Assembly: GCA_022843955.1 (NCBI GenBank)
Contig: JALHMQ010000004.1
Coordinates: 186,001 to 250,000, forward strand
Reading direction: 5' to 3'
Source: Burkholderiaceae bacterium
GTDB lineage: Bacteria > Pseudomonadota > Gammaproteobacteria > Burkholderiales > Burkholderiaceae_F
DNA: 64,000 nt
Shown: positions 25,431 to 34,019 of the stretch, piece after piece
How positions within the stretch are numbered: position 1 is the stretch's first letter
Layout of the letters: every line of letters begins with the position of its first letter
Position numbers and translations under genes: made by a program
Notes under the pieces: model-generated
The model's database searches: none
What the model saw: the letters and a program-made list of their open reading frames with translations, nothing else
What the model was told of the DNA's origin: nothing

Positions 25431-27509
25431 TCACTGGACCGGCTTGATGATCTTGAACTCGTCGAAGTAGCCGCCGACGAAGCCAAGCGGCACCGGCGTC
25501 GGGAAGTTGACGTAGCTCGGGCAAGGCGCGCCGGCGGGCAGCGTGGCCTCGTCGACCGAGCAGAACTGTGTCGCATGCACCGGATAACTGGCGCGCACGC
25601 GCAGTTCCTTGATGTCACCGAGGACGTACTGGATTTCTTCTTCGGTGGCGATGCGCTCCTCCACCATCCAGCAGCCGCGCGGATCGGCTTCGGCGCACAG
25701 ACGGCGGCCGGCGTTGTCGTCATTGGACAGGCTCAGTACGAGCTTCTGCCACGACTGCAGCATGCGGCGATCGTCTTCCTTCGGGTTGTAGGTCAGCGTC
25801 AGCATCGTGCCCGCGGCATCGGTGCCGCCGCCGCGCATGACGATCTGGTCGGCCGTGGTCAGGCTGTCGTAGACGTAGACCGCATCGCTTGCCTTCAGCG
25901 TCAGCGACGTCTTCAGTGCGACCGGCAGGTCGACGCAGCGTTGGACCGGGATGAACAGGTACCACACGGTCCAGCAGTGACGTTGCGTGCCTGCGTTCTG
26001 GTTGAGCAACTGCTCTGCCGGCTTGTACCAGAACGACAGCTCGCCGCGATAAAACGCGCGCTTGTCACCGAGGTAGCGGCTCGGCGCCATCACGTAGCCG
26101 ACGTTGTAGGTCCAGTCGGGGTCGGTGAGGTCGCTGTTCATGTGGTCCACTGCCATGTAGCCGTAGAAGATGCTCTGCGGCGTGGCCGGGTCGCGCCAGA
26201 GCGGCGTGATCGGCGAGGTCTTCGGTGCCGCGACGGTCTGCGCGCTCCACGTCGTCCCGGCGGCCTCGAAGCTGTCGAGAATGAAGCTGCCGCCACCGGC
26301 GGGCTGGCACTCCTTGATCTTGTACTCGGCGCCTTCCTGGACCTTGGCGATCGAACCATCGCCCAGGTTGCGGAACGTGTACGACAGCGGGTACGCGCTC
26401 GACAGCGGCGCCGGAACGTCGAAGTAGTCCTGCCAGTTGCCCGAGGCGATCGTTCCGACTGTCGCTTCTGACGGACCGCCCAGCGAGGTGATCGAGATCT
26501 TCGCTTCGGACAGCGTCTTCTTGTACTCGACCTGCGCGTTCGCGCTGAAGCTGCCCATTCCCCGGTACGCCGCGTTCAGCGCAGCCTTGATGTCGGACAT
26601 CGACGCGGTCGACGTGAACGTGAAGGCAAACATCCGGCCGTACACGATGTTCGATACATAGACCGGCAGATTTCCGGGGCCGATGCGACCCATCGCGACC
26701 TGTTCATCCAGCTTGTCGCGCGTGAAGTCGGCGCTGAAGAACGCCAGTGGCGTTTGCGGCGGTTCGACCACCACCTCGAACATCTTCTCGACGAAGTGGA
26801 CGATCACGGTCCGTTCGTTGGCGCTTCGATCCACCGAGGCCGAGGCGCTCGCGGAGAAGCCCATGTACTTGCCGGACATGCCGGCCTGCAGCGCGAAGGA
26901 TTGCTCCGAGTTGTAGTCGCGCAGCGTGAACTGGATCGAGCTGGGCGGCGTCAGGCTGGTCGGCACGCTCTCGATCATCTGCCCGATCGCGTGACTGACT
27001 TCGGCCTGGTCGGGGTTCTCGACCACGCGGAAGTTGTCAGCGGTGGCCAGCGAGGGGATCGACACCTTGATCGGCGCACGCTCGCGGATCGGCAGCCCGA
27101 GCAGCGAGCCGACGCCATCGCGATGGCTCTTGCCCTGGATCAGCGCGCCGGGCCACAGCAGTTCGCGATCCGGGCTGAACATCACGATCTTCTCGGGGGT
27201 GGATTTCATGTTCAACGTGGTCGTCAGGCAGGCGTACTGCTGCGACTCGATCACGCCTCCGGGCAGCAGCTTGTCGATGCGCTCGGTGGTCTTCTCCGGC
27301 GTGGTGCCCGGCTTCGGATTGGGCGCTTCATCCGGCGCGGCTGGGCTGAACTGCTCCCAGTTCGGCAACGCCTGCAAGTAGCTGCCAACGCTTTGGCCCG
27401 GTGGTGGGATTGGTGTGGGCGGTGGTGCATCGTCGCCGCTGCCGCAGGCGACGACGGACATCGCGAATGTCACGGCAGCGATGAGCCGTGCGTAACGAAT
27501 CGCAGTCAT
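25431..27509 (-). CDS. Cholesterol-dependent-cytolysin-like lipoprotein fused to a laminin-B-like domain
   Basis: 692 residues. Signal peptide with lipobox VVAC (Cys22). Residues ~75-400 follow the thiol-activated cytolysin family (listeriolysin, pneumolysin): LLWPGALIQ at ~118-126, APIKVSIPSLA at ~145-155, a glycine/serine-rich strand-forming stretch at ~205-228, YVSNIVYGRMF at ~284-294, and YPLSYTFRNL with EYKIKEC at ~373-401. The cholesterol-recognition undecapeptide and domain 4 are absent. Instead, residues ~405-692 resemble a laminin B (domain IV) module: APSRYLGDKRAFYRGELSF, then ATEEEIQYVLGDIKELRVRA and GGYFDEFKI. So the pore module is probably kept and the target-binding part exchanged. 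GGAGGAAT before ATG 27509 is an excellent ribosome binding site. Its own terminator follows. Lipidation would keep the protein on the producer's membrane unless it is exported further. Confidence 0.8.
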   Translation of the reverse strand: MTAIRYARLIAAVTFAMSVVACGSGDDAPPPTPIPPPGQSVGSYLQALPNWEQFSPAAPDEAPNPKPGTTPEKTTERIDKLLPGGVIESQQYACLTTTLNMKSTPEKIVMFSPDRELLWPGALIQGKSHRDGVGSLLGLPIRERAPIKVSIPSLATADNFRVVENPDQAEVSHAIGQMIESVPTSLTPPSSIQFTLRDYNSEQSFALQAGMSGKYMGFSASASASVDRSANERTVIVHFVEKMFEVVVEPPQTPLAFFSADFTRDKLDEQVAMGRIGPGNLPVYVSNIVYGRMFAFTFTSTASMSDIKAALNAAYRGMGSFSANAQVEYKKTLSEAKISITSLGGPSEATVGTIASGNWQDYFDVPAPLSSAYPLSYTFRNLGDGSIAKVQEGAEYKIKECQPAGGGSFILDSFEAAGTTWSAQTVAAPKTSPITPLWRDPATPQSIFYGYMAVDHMNSDLTDPDWTYNVGYVMAPSRYLGDKRAFYRGELSFWYKPAEQLLNQNAGTQRHCWTVWYLFIPVQRCVDLPVALKTSLTLKASDAVYVYDSLTTADQIVMRGGGTDAAGTMLTLTYNPKEDDRRMLQSWQKLVLSLSNDDNAGRRLCAEADPRGCWMVEERIATEEEIQYVLGDIKELRVRASYPVHATQFCSVDEATLPAGAPCPSYVNFPTPVPLGFVGGYFDEFKIIKPVQ

Positions 27510-27905
27510 GTATTCCTCCGATCTAGCTGTGCGTGCTCTTACCTCTCTTCGGTGAATCAACTGCATCGTCGCGCTCGTGGCCCCGGTGGTTTGCTCGTAC
27601 GTCAATGCCCACTCAACGACGTCTAGAGGTGCCGCTCGCCGTTGCCGCGGTGGCACACGTAGTCGCCGACGGGCTATGTGATGTCCGCCACGCAGGTGGC
27701 GTCGGCGCCGTTTACCCCGCCGATGCGCCGGCGCGCCGGGCGCGAGCACGATCTTTCGGTGCTACGTTTCTGACAGGGTTGTCCGCTCCTTGGCGTGGCG
27801 ACCGATCCGCCGAACAACGCGAACACGAAGTTCGTGATGCGCCCATCCTTCATCGCCCGTGGCCACGCTGATTGGCTGGCGGGCCGAGCCGCCACCGGAG
27901 AGCGC
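27510..27905. other. Divergent intergenic region between the cytolysin-like and Crp/Fnr genes
   Basis: About 400 bases must hold the promoters of both genes. No sigma-70 pair is convincing. The Crp/Fnr frame is open upstream to 27795, so part may be coding if an earlier start is used. Confidence 0.4.
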
Positions 27906-28643
27906 ATGCCGAAGATCGCCGACCCGCGCCAGAACCAGTTGCTTGCCGCGCTGCCCGAGGCCGAATGGGCCCGCTGGCTGGCGCACATGGAGCCGGTGGA
28001 CATGCCGCTGGGCAAGGTGCTGTACGAATCAGGCCGGCGCCTGACGCACGTCTACTTTCCGACCACCTCGATCGTCTCGCTGCTTTATGTCATGGAAGAC
28101 GGCTCCTCGGCCGAGATCGCCGTGGTCGGTCATGAGGGTCTGGTCGGCGTGTCGCTGTTCATGGGCGGCGAGTCGACCACCAGCCGCGCGGTGGTGCAAA
28201 GCGCCGGCCATGCCTTTCGCCTGAAGGCGGCGGTGATGATGCAGGAGTTCAACCGCGCCGGGCCCGTGCTGCACCTGCTGCTGCGCTACACGCAGGCACT
28301 GATCACGCAGATGGCGCAGACGGCGGTGTGCAATCGCCATCATTCGCTCGACCAGCAGTTGTGCCGCTGGCTGCTCTTGAGCCTCGACCGGCTCGACTCG
28401 AACCACCTGGTGATGACGCAGGAACTGATTGCCAACATGCTGGGCGTGCGGCGCGAAGGCGTGACCGAAGCCGCCGGCCACCTGCAGGCGGCCGGCTTGA
28501 TCGAGTACCGACGCGGACGCATCACGGTGCTTGACCGAGCACGGCTGGAGCAGCGCACCTGCGAGTGCTACGCGGTGGTCAAGAACGAGTACGACCGGCT
28601 GCTGCCGCTGGCGAGCGCAGAGCGCGCCGGCACCGCTGCGTAG
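27906..28643 (+). CDS. Crp/Fnr-family transcriptional regulator
   Basis: 245 residues. The N-terminal cyclic-nucleotide-type beta-roll runs to ~120 (MPLGKVLYESGRRLTHVYFP, VVGHEGLVGVSLFMGG), followed by the dimer helix and a winged helix with MTQELIANMLGVRREGVTEA at ~176-195 as HTH. There is no FNR-type N-terminal Cys cluster, so oxygen sensing by Fe-S is unlikely. ATG 27906 is preceded by GGAGAG. It lies just upstream of envelope and stress genes it may control. Confidence 0.85.
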   Translation: MPKIADPRQNQLLAALPEAEWARWLAHMEPVDMPLGKVLYESGRRLTHVYFPTTSIVSLLYVMEDGSSAEIAVVGHEGLVGVSLFMGGESTTSRAVVQSAGHAFRLKAAVMMQEFNRAGPVLHLLLRYTQALITQMAQTAVCNRHHSLDQQLCRWLLLSLDRLDSNHLVMTQELIANMLGVRREGVTEAAGHLQAAGLIEYRRGRITVLDRARLEQRTCECYAVVKNEYDRLLPLASAERAGTAA

Positions 28644-28791
28644 GTGCAGCTCGTAGCCCGAGCACGGTCTGACGTGACGGGCAGTGTGCGCTGGCAGACA
28701 GACTGCGCCGCGCATCGCACCCACACTGCTTGCTCGTGACGCACTGACAGCGCGCCTCGCTCTTCGCGGGGCCAAAACTCAAGGAACCTCC

Positions 28792-29178
28792 ATGAACAAC
28801 CCAAGCAAGACCACGCGTTCGGCGCGCGCCCTCGGCGCCATCGCCGCGCTCGTACTCGTCGCCGGTTGTGCCAGCACGCCGCCACCGACCGAGAAGATGG
28901 CGGTCGCCGAAGCTGCAGTTCAGCGCGCCAGCAACAGCGGCACCTCGGCGAACGCGCCCGGCGAACTGCAATTGGCCACCAGCAAGCTCGCCGCGGCCCG
29001 TCAGGCCATGAGCGTGCAGGACTACGAGCGCGCCGGCCAGCTGGCCGAGCAAGCCGCGGTCGACGCTCAGGCTGCCGAAATCCGTGCGCAGTCCGCACGC
29101 TCGCGCCGCGCGGCCCAGGAGTCGCAAGACGCCGCCCGCGTGCTGCGTGAAGAAATCAACCGCAAGACCGTCCGCTGA
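28792..29178 (+). CDS. DUF4398 lipoprotein
   Basis: 128 residues. Signal peptide with lipobox VAGC, then STPPPTEKMAVAEAAVQRAS and a long helical region with ELQLATSKLAAARQAM and YERAGQLAEQAAVDAQAAE, the DUF4398 pattern. Probably an outer-membrane-attached helical-hairpin lipoprotein. AAGGAAC precedes the ATG. Co-oriented with, and 14 bases from, an OmpA-family gene carrying the same helical motif. Confidence 0.85.
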   Translation: MNNPSKTTRSARALGAIAALVLVAGCASTPPPTEKMAVAEAAVQRASNSGTSANAPGELQLATSKLAAARQAMSVQDYERAGQLAEQAAVDAQAAEIRAQSARSRRAAQESQDAARVLREEINRKTVR

Positions 29179-29192
29179 GCGGGCCGAGGGAA

Positions 29193-30203
29193 ATGACCAT
29201 GAAGATATCGAAGCCGCTGAGCCAAAAGACGCCCGCCCGCGCGGTCCTGAGTGCGCGTCCTGCGCGCCTGTTGCTGATGACGGCCATCGCCGCAGCGCTG
29301 GCGGCATGCAGCACGGTGCCTGACCGCAACGTTGCGCTCGACGAGGCGCAGGCGCGGTTGAACGTCGCCCAGAGCGATCCGCAGGTCGGTGCGCTGGCAC
29401 CTGAGGAACTCAAGCAGGCGGCCGAGACCCTGCGTGCCGCCAACGCGGCGCGCAGCGCCGGCGGCGAGCGCGCCACCATCGATCACCTGGCCTATCTCGC
29501 CAGCCAGCGCGTGACCATCGCGCAGGACACCGCAGCGAGCAAGGCGGCTCAGGCCGTGACCGCCGGCGCCGCCGCCGAGCGCGATCGACTGCGACTCGAA
29601 ATGCGCACGCAGGAGGCCAACGCCGCGCAACAGGCCGCGACCGCGTCGCAGCAGGCCGCCACGTCGGCCCAGCAGCAGCTGGCCCTGTCGCGTCAGACCA
29701 CGGCACGGCAGTCGAGCGACCTGGCGCAGGCCGAGGCCGCCGCTCAAGTCGAGCGCGATCGCCTGGCCCGACGCGACGCACGCGTGGTCGACCTCGAGTC
29801 TCAGCTCAACGCGCTGAATGCGAAGAAGACCGAGCGCGGCATGGTGGTGACCTTGGGCGACGTGCTGTTCGACACCGGCAAGTCGCAACTGCGGGCCGAC
29901 GGCAGCCGCAACATGGCGCAACTGGCTGAGTTCTTCCGGCGCAATCCGGAGCGGTCCGCATCGATCGAGGGCCACACCGACAGCGTCGGCAGCAGCGACA
30001 GCAACCAGACGCTGTCGGATCGACGCGCCGGTGCGGTGAAGGCGGCGCTGGTACGCATGGGCGTGCCGGCCGATCGCCTGACGGCCACCGGCTTTGGCAA
30101 AGACCGGCCAGTGGCCGACAACGACACCCCGTCCGGTCGCCAGATGAACCGGCGCGTGGAGATCGTGTTTCCGACGCAGGCCAACGACATGTCGTCGAAG
30201 TGA
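29193..30203 (+). CDS. OmpA-family lipoprotein with DUF4398-like helical region
   Basis: 336 residues. Lipobox LAAC near 39, a DUF4398-like segment (ALDEAQARLNVAQ, EELKQAAETLRAANAAR), a long Ala/Gln coiled coil to ~210, then an OmpA C-terminal domain: GDVLFDTGKSQLRADG near 222-237 and IEGHTDSVGSSDSNQTLSDRRA split near 262-283, with the conserved Asp and Arg for meso-diaminopimelate binding. It should bridge outer membrane and peptidoglycan. Forms an operon with the preceding lipoprotein. Confidence 0.9.
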   Translation: MTMKISKPLSQKTPARAVLSARPARLLLMTAIAAALAACSTVPDRNVALDEAQARLNVAQSDPQVGALAPEELKQAAETLRAANAARSAGGERATIDHLAYLASQRVTIAQDTAASKAAQAVTAGAAAERDRLRLEMRTQEANAAQQAATASQQAATSAQQQLALSRQTTARQSSDLAQAEAAAQVERDRLARRDARVVDLESQLNALNAKKTERGMVVTLGDVLFDTGKSQLRADGSRNMAQLAEFFRRNPERSASIEGHTDSVGSSDSNQTLSDRRAGAVKAALVRMGVPADRLTATGFGKDRPVADNDTPSGRQMNRRVEIVFPTQANDMSSK

Positions 30204-30287
30204 TCCGTCGCGCGGGCGGCGCAGGGCGCCGTTCGCGCACGACCGCGGCGGGCACGTGAGCCGCTGCACAGACTCGAAGGGAAACGC

Positions 30288-30554
30288 ATGAACATCATCG
30301 TTTGGCTCATCGTCGGCGGCGTGATCGGCTGGCTCGCCAGCCTGTTGATGAACACCTCCGGCCAGGGGGTGCTGATGAACGTGGTGATCGGCATCGTCGG
30401 CGCCTTCATCGGCGGCTACCTGATCGGCCCGCTGGTCGGCGGCAGCAGCACCATCAATGCCCAGGACTTCAGCCTCGCCTCACTCGTGGTGTCCCTCCTC
30501 GGCGCCGTGATCCTGCTGGCTGGCGTGAAGCTGCTGCGGCGGGCCACCGGCTGA
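30288..30554 (+). CDS. GlsB/YeaQ/YmgE-family stress membrane protein
   Basis: 88 residues, three hydrophobic segments. Family features: IIVWLIVGGVIGWLASLLM at the N-terminus and NVVIGIVGAFIGGYLIGPL in the middle. Members are small inner-membrane proteins linked to general stress; no enzymatic role is established. GAAGGGAA precedes the ATG. Confidence 0.92.
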   Translation: MNIIVWLIVGGVIGWLASLLMNTSGQGVLMNVVIGIVGAFIGGYLIGPLVGGSSTINAQDFSLASLVVSLLGAVILLAGVKLLRRATG

Positions 30555-30634
30555 GCCGGCCAGAACACGCATAACGAGCGCTCTTGCCGAGCGCTCTCCG
30601 CGGGCAACGTCCCGTTCACCCACCAGGAGTCGAC

Positions 30635-30817
30635 ATGAACAAAGACCAGATCAAAGGCGCTGCCAAGAACGTCGGCGGCAAGGTGCAGGAAGCGGCCGGC
30701 AAGTTGACCGGCAACACCACGCAGCAGGCCAAGGGCCTGGCCAAGCAGGTGGAAGGCAAGGCGCAGGAACGGGTCGGCGACCTGAAGGCGGCCGTCGCTT
30801 CGGTGACCAAGCGCTGA
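30635..30817 (+). CDS. CsbD-family stress protein
   Basis: 60 residues with the CsbD pattern: MNKDQIKGAAKNVGGKVQEA, then GKLTGNTTQQAKGLAKQVEGK. Small, hydrophilic and probably poorly structured; members are induced by general stress. AGGAG precedes the ATG. Lies behind glsB in the same direction and in front of a double hairpin terminator. Confidence 0.92.
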   Translation: MNKDQIKGAAKNVGGKVQEAAGKLTGNTTQQAKGLAKQVEGKAQERVGDLKAAVASVTKR

Positions 30818-30840
30818 TCCACGCTGTGACAGGTGACCCT

Positions 30841-30896
30841 GGCCCCGGCGATGCGCCGGGGCCCTAGGACACTCGGCCCGGCTTTATGCCGGGCCG
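30841..30896 (+). terminator. Tandem hairpin terminator after csbD-type gene
   Basis: Two perfect 9-bp stems: GGCCCCGGC / GCCGGGGCC (30841-30863) and CGGCCCGGC / GCCGGGCCG (30874-30896, loop TTTAT). The second is followed by TTCGTTCTT, a usable though broken T-run. Confidence 0.75.
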
Positions 30897-30998
30897 TTCG
30901 TTCTTGCGCGGCGTGCCGACAGGCGCCGCGCCAGACTCAGCCGCGCCCGACCGGGCGCCAGTGCTCCCACCACCCAGCCGCCTGATCGGCACATCACC

Positions 30999-31931
30999 AT
31001 GATCCGCCTCGAACTGGACGTACAACTGCACTACGAGATCGACGTCGGCGGCGCCGACTTCATCTTCAACATCCATGCTGCGCGCACCGCGCATCAGACC
31101 GTATCCGAAGAGAAGTTGCGCCTGAGCCAGGCAATCGTCCCCGACATCCACACCGACCCCGTCAGCGGCAACCGCTACATGCGACTGCATGCGCAGCCCG
31201 GCACGCTGGCCCTGGCCTACACCGCCACGGTCGACATCGCGCACCACTGTGCGCAGCCATCGCAGCTGGCGGAAGTCCCGGTGCACAAGCTGCCGCCGCA
31301 GGTGATGAGCTACCTGTATCCCAGCCGCTACTGCCAGTCCGACCGGCTGATCAAGTTCGCGACGCGCGAGTTCGGCCAGCTCTGGCAGGGCTACGGCCGC
31401 GTACAGGCGATCTGCGACTGGGTGCGGCAGCACGTGGTGTTCACGCCGAACTCATCGACCTCCAACACCTCGGCGGTCGACACGCTGGTCGAGCAGGTGG
31501 GCGTATGCCGCGACTTCGCCCACCTGATGATCGCGCTGTGCCGTGCGGTCAACATCCCGGCGCGCTTCGTCACCGGCACCGACTATGGCGCCGACCCCGC
31601 GCTCGGTCCGCCCGACTTTCATGCCTACGTCGAAGCGTTTGTCGGCAACCGCTGGTTCATCTTCGACCCATCCGGCACCGGCATTCCGATGGGCTTCGTG
31701 CGATTCGGCACGGGACGTGATGCCGCGGATGTCGCCTTCGCCACGATCTTCGGCAACGTTCGTTCGCAACCGCCGCGGATCTGCGCCCGGGCCGTGAACG
31801 ATCCCTCACGCGACCTGTATCTGCCGTTACACCGGATCGAGGCGCTGTCGACCGATGCCGCCGACATCCGGGGCACGGCGCACGAAGTCCGGTCCAACGC
31901 CGCCTCGTTCACGCAAGACCGCGCGGCCTGA
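30999..31931 (+). CDS. Transglutaminase-like cysteine protease
   Basis: 310 residues. An N-terminal beta-sandwich-type domain (IRLELDVQLHYEIDVGG) is followed by the transglutaminase core: catalytic Cys in QVGVCRDFAHLMIALCRA near 170-187, His in PDFHAYVEAFVG near 208-219 and Asp in WFIFDPSGTG near 223-232. The triad is complete. Cytoplasmic by absence of a signal peptide. Function in bacteria is not settled, probably a peptidase. Confidence 0.87.
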   Translation: MIRLELDVQLHYEIDVGGADFIFNIHAARTAHQTVSEEKLRLSQAIVPDIHTDPVSGNRYMRLHAQPGTLALAYTATVDIAHHCAQPSQLAEVPVHKLPPQVMSYLYPSRYCQSDRLIKFATREFGQLWQGYGRVQAICDWVRQHVVFTPNSSTSNTSAVDTLVEQVGVCRDFAHLMIALCRAVNIPARFVTGTDYGADPALGPPDFHAYVEAFVGNRWFIFDPSGTGIPMGFVRFGTGRDAADVAFATIFGNVRSQPPRICARAVNDPSRDLYLPLHRIEALSTDAADIRGTAHEVRSNAASFTQDRAA

Positions 31932-31954
31932 CCTGGCTCAGGGCGGGCACACGG

Positions 31955-32356
31955 TCAACCCGCAGCCCACCGGTCCAGCGCCCAGCGGCCCGCCGCGGCC
32001 GATACGGCGCTGACGACTACGCCCCAGCCGATGTCGATCAGCGTGATGCCGACCGGCCAGTCCTTCAGCGTGGCGAGGTTGGTGAGATCGTAGGTCGCGT
32101 AGGCGAAGAAGCCGAAGGCCGCGCCCACCAGCAGTGAACGTGTCCAGCCGCCTTCGCCGGGCAGCACCGCGAACATCACCAACCCGCCCGCATAGATCAG
32201 ATAGAACAGCACCGCCACCGGCACGCGCGCCTGCGCGGCCATCAGGTGGCCGATCGCCTGCTGGTACAGCGGCTTGGCGATCAAGCCGAGCCAGATCAGG
32301 TCGAGCACCACCATGACGATGGCGGTAGCGGCATACGCAGCGATGAAGCGGGTCAT
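31955..32356 (-). CDS. DUF2177-family membrane protein
   Basis: 133 residues, four membrane helices. Family features: VMVVLDLIWLGLIAKPLYQ at the start and FGFFAYATYDLTNLATLKDW near 85-104. Function unknown. It converges on the transglutaminase-like gene with a 23-base gap. Confidence 0.9.
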   Translation of the reverse strand: MTRFIAAYAATAIVMVVLDLIWLGLIAKPLYQQAIGHLMAAQARVPVAVLFYLIYAGGLVMFAVLPGEGGWTRSLLVGAAFGFFAYATYDLTNLATLKDWPVGITLIDIGWGVVVSAVSAAAGRWALDRWAAG

Positions 32357-32400
32357 TCATGCAGCGTATCGCGCTTGTCGTGCGCGCTCCGTGCGCTGCC

Positions 32401-32432
32401 TAACGCTCCCGTAACGCGCGTGTCGCTACAAA
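32401..32432 (+). promoter_or_regulatory. SARP-type direct-repeat promoter A
   Basis: TAACGC at 32401 and 32412 (11-bp phase), then nine bases and TACAAA at 32427-32432. It is one of six promoters in the window with this exact layout. The gene at 32601 follows after a 168-base leader. Confidence 0.75.
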
Positions 32433-32600
32433 GATGCCGGCGCTGCGCAAGGAGCGCGCTCAGCGCTGGGGCCTGCCTCGTGCAACTTCACGAGCCCGCC
32501 CCGCACGTCGGCGCCTCATGAGTGCCTTGCGCCACGCCTTATTCCGACAGTCCCCAAGCCGGCAGCACGCATGCCGACGCTCATCGACGAGGAGATTCAG

Positions 32601-32933
32601 ATGTCCCGACCCGGTTCCCGACGCTTCACCGCCGTGCTTTGTGCCGCGCTCATGGCGGCTTTCATCGCTGCTGCGCCCGCGCACGCGATGCGCAAGGAAG
32701 TGAAGCTGCCCGATTGCAACACCGCCTCCGCGGAGTGCCGCGAGTGGCGGCAGGCGATCGAGATGCTCAACAACATGGGAGGCGGCGGCGGCGAAGTCAC
32801 CCCCAAGCCACGCGTGCAGCGCCCGGTCGACAAGAACAAGGCCATGCAAGCCTGCATCCGCTACATGCAACGCGTGCAGAAGCTGAGCGTGCAACAGGCG
32901 CAAGCGACCTGCGCGCAGGAGATCGGCAACTGA
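32601..32933 (+). CDS. Secreted hypothetical protein, 110 residues
   Basis: A clear signal peptide (RRFTAVLCAALMAAFIAAAPAHA) is followed by a ~80-residue mature part with four Cys (CNTASAEC; MQACIRYMQ; ATCAQE), enough for two disulfides, and a glycine run GGGGG in the middle. I know no family. GAGGAG precedes ATG 32601; an upstream in-frame ATG at 32571 would weaken the signal peptide. Predicted member of the direct-repeat regulon. Confidence 0.75.
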   Translation: MSRPGSRRFTAVLCAALMAAFIAAAPAHAMRKEVKLPDCNTASAECREWRQAIEMLNNMGGGGGEVTPKPRVQRPVDKNKAMQACIRYMQRVQKLSVQQAQATCAQEIGN

Positions 32934-32986
32934 GGCCACGCTGCCGCAGGCAGCGCACCCAGTCCGCGCCGCGGCGTCGAACGGCG

Positions 32987-33018
32987 TCACGCCGCCGTCA
33001 CGCCGCGCTCTCTACAAC
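32987..33018 (+). promoter_or_regulatory. SARP-type direct-repeat promoter B
   Basis: TCACGC at 32987 and 32998, nine bases, TACAAC at 33013-33018. The repeats differ from the other sites by one base, but the spacing is identical. It lies 53 bases before a 42-codon gene. Confidence 0.65.
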
Positions 33019-33070
33019 TCATAGCGCGCAGCCACGGTGGCTGCGTCCCCACACCCACTTGGACCAGCCG

Positions 33071-33199
33071 ATGGACCCTCGACCCCCCTCCGTCTCCCCG
33101 CGCGCGCGCGGTTCGGCCGCAGACCACGGGTGGCGCGACATTGCCGCCGCCGTCGGTTACGTGCTGCTGATCATCGCCATCGCGCTGTTGCTGCGATGA
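33071..33199 (+). CDS. 42-residue single-helix membrane protein
   Basis: A charged N-terminus (MDPRPPSVSPRARGS) is followed by one C-terminal membrane helix (IAAAVGYVLLIIAIALLLR), a tail-anchored arrangement. No family is recognised. The gene would normally be overlooked; support comes from the regulon-type promoter directly upstream. The ribosome binding site is weak. Confidence 0.5.
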   Translation: MDPRPPSVSPRARGSAADHGWRDIAAAVGYVLLIIAIALLLR

Positions 33200-33428
33200 C
33201 GCGGTCGGGTCGCGACGCGTCGGGCCACTGCACGGGCCCCTTGGATTGGCGGGCAGTGCAGGCCACCGCCGCCCGAGACATTGCGCCACGACCTACACGG
33301 TTCCAGCCTCGTCGACTGTCGCGCTGCGGTCGAGCCGTTCGAGCACTCGGCGCGGCAGCAGGCCCAACCGGCGCGAGGCGTGCCGGCTGCGCGCGCTGCC
33401 GGCACGCACGATGGCCCCGATCCGCCGC
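33200..33428. other. Intergenic stretch before promoter C
   Basis: Together with promoter C and its leader this gap is about 320 bases. I see no gene or strong hairpin here. Confidence 0.4.
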
Positions 33429-33460
33429 TAACGCCGGCATAACGCCGTCCTCGCTACAAC
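33429..33460 (+). promoter_or_regulatory. SARP-type direct-repeat promoter C
   Basis: TAACGC at 33429 and 33440, nine bases, TACAAC at 33455-33460, 61 bases before the start of the next gene. Confidence 0.75.
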
Positions 33461-33521
33461 GTCGCTGCTGAGACGCGCGAGCAACCGTGATCGCGCCGGC
33501 GCCCGTTCGAGGAGACCCGAC

Positions 33522-34019
33522 ATGCGACCCCACGCCCGCTGGAACCTGACCCTGGCCGCACTGCTTGCCGCCGCCTGGACCGCCACCCATACACACGCGC
33601 AGGTGCTGCCGGCCGCCAAGCCCGCGTCGGCGCTGGCGCCCAGTGCCGTCGCCAAGCCGCTGAACCCGGCCGGAACCCGCGCCGCCACCGGCCCGGGCAC
33701 GCAGACCGAAGACGATGTCTACGTCGGCAACAAACGCACGGCCCAGCGGCCGGTGCAGGGCGTGACCCCGCCCACCACCGGTACCCCTGCGCCACGTCCC
33801 GGCGCCGGCACCTCACCCAACACCGGCGCCCTTGCCAAGAAGAATGCGCGTGCAGGCGGTGGCGATGAAGACGAACTCGACGAGCTGGAAGTCGAGCGTC
33901 GCACGGTTCAGCACAACAACAGCCCGCTGACCGCCAAGCCGCTGCCGCGCCCCGGTGCGGGCACCTCGCCCAACACCGGGCGCACCGCCTCGCCCGCGGG
34001 CCTGCCTTACAAGTTCTGA
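33522..34019 (+). CDS. Secreted Pro/Ala-rich protein with two RPGAGTSPNTG motifs
   Basis: 165 residues. Signal peptide to about residue 27 (THTHAQ). The mature part is low-complexity: Ala/Pro-rich, an acidic patch (GGDEDELDELEVERR) near 118-132, and two copies of PRPGAGTSPNTG near 92-103 and 145-156, the second almost at the C-terminus. The same motif recurs in the gene at 37914. No known domain. GAGGAG precedes the ATG. Predicted regulon member. Confidence 0.75.
   Translation: MRPHARWNLTLAALLAAAWTATHTHAQVLPAAKPASALAPSAVAKPLNPAGTRAATGPGTQTEDDVYVGNKRTAQRPVQGVTPPTTGTPAPRPGAGTSPNTGALAKKNARAGGGDEDELDELEVERRTVQHNNSPLTAKPLPRPGAGTSPNTGRTASPAGLPYKF

Noticed and set aside
23541-26471. 976-residue plus-strand frame
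   Set aside because: Runs antisense through argS and the cytolysin-like gene; composition is that of a reverse-complement shadow.
30832-30847. Possible third copy of the cassette end (GACCCTGGCCCC)
   Set aside because: Only a 12-base match and part of a terminator hairpin; flanking bases do not match.
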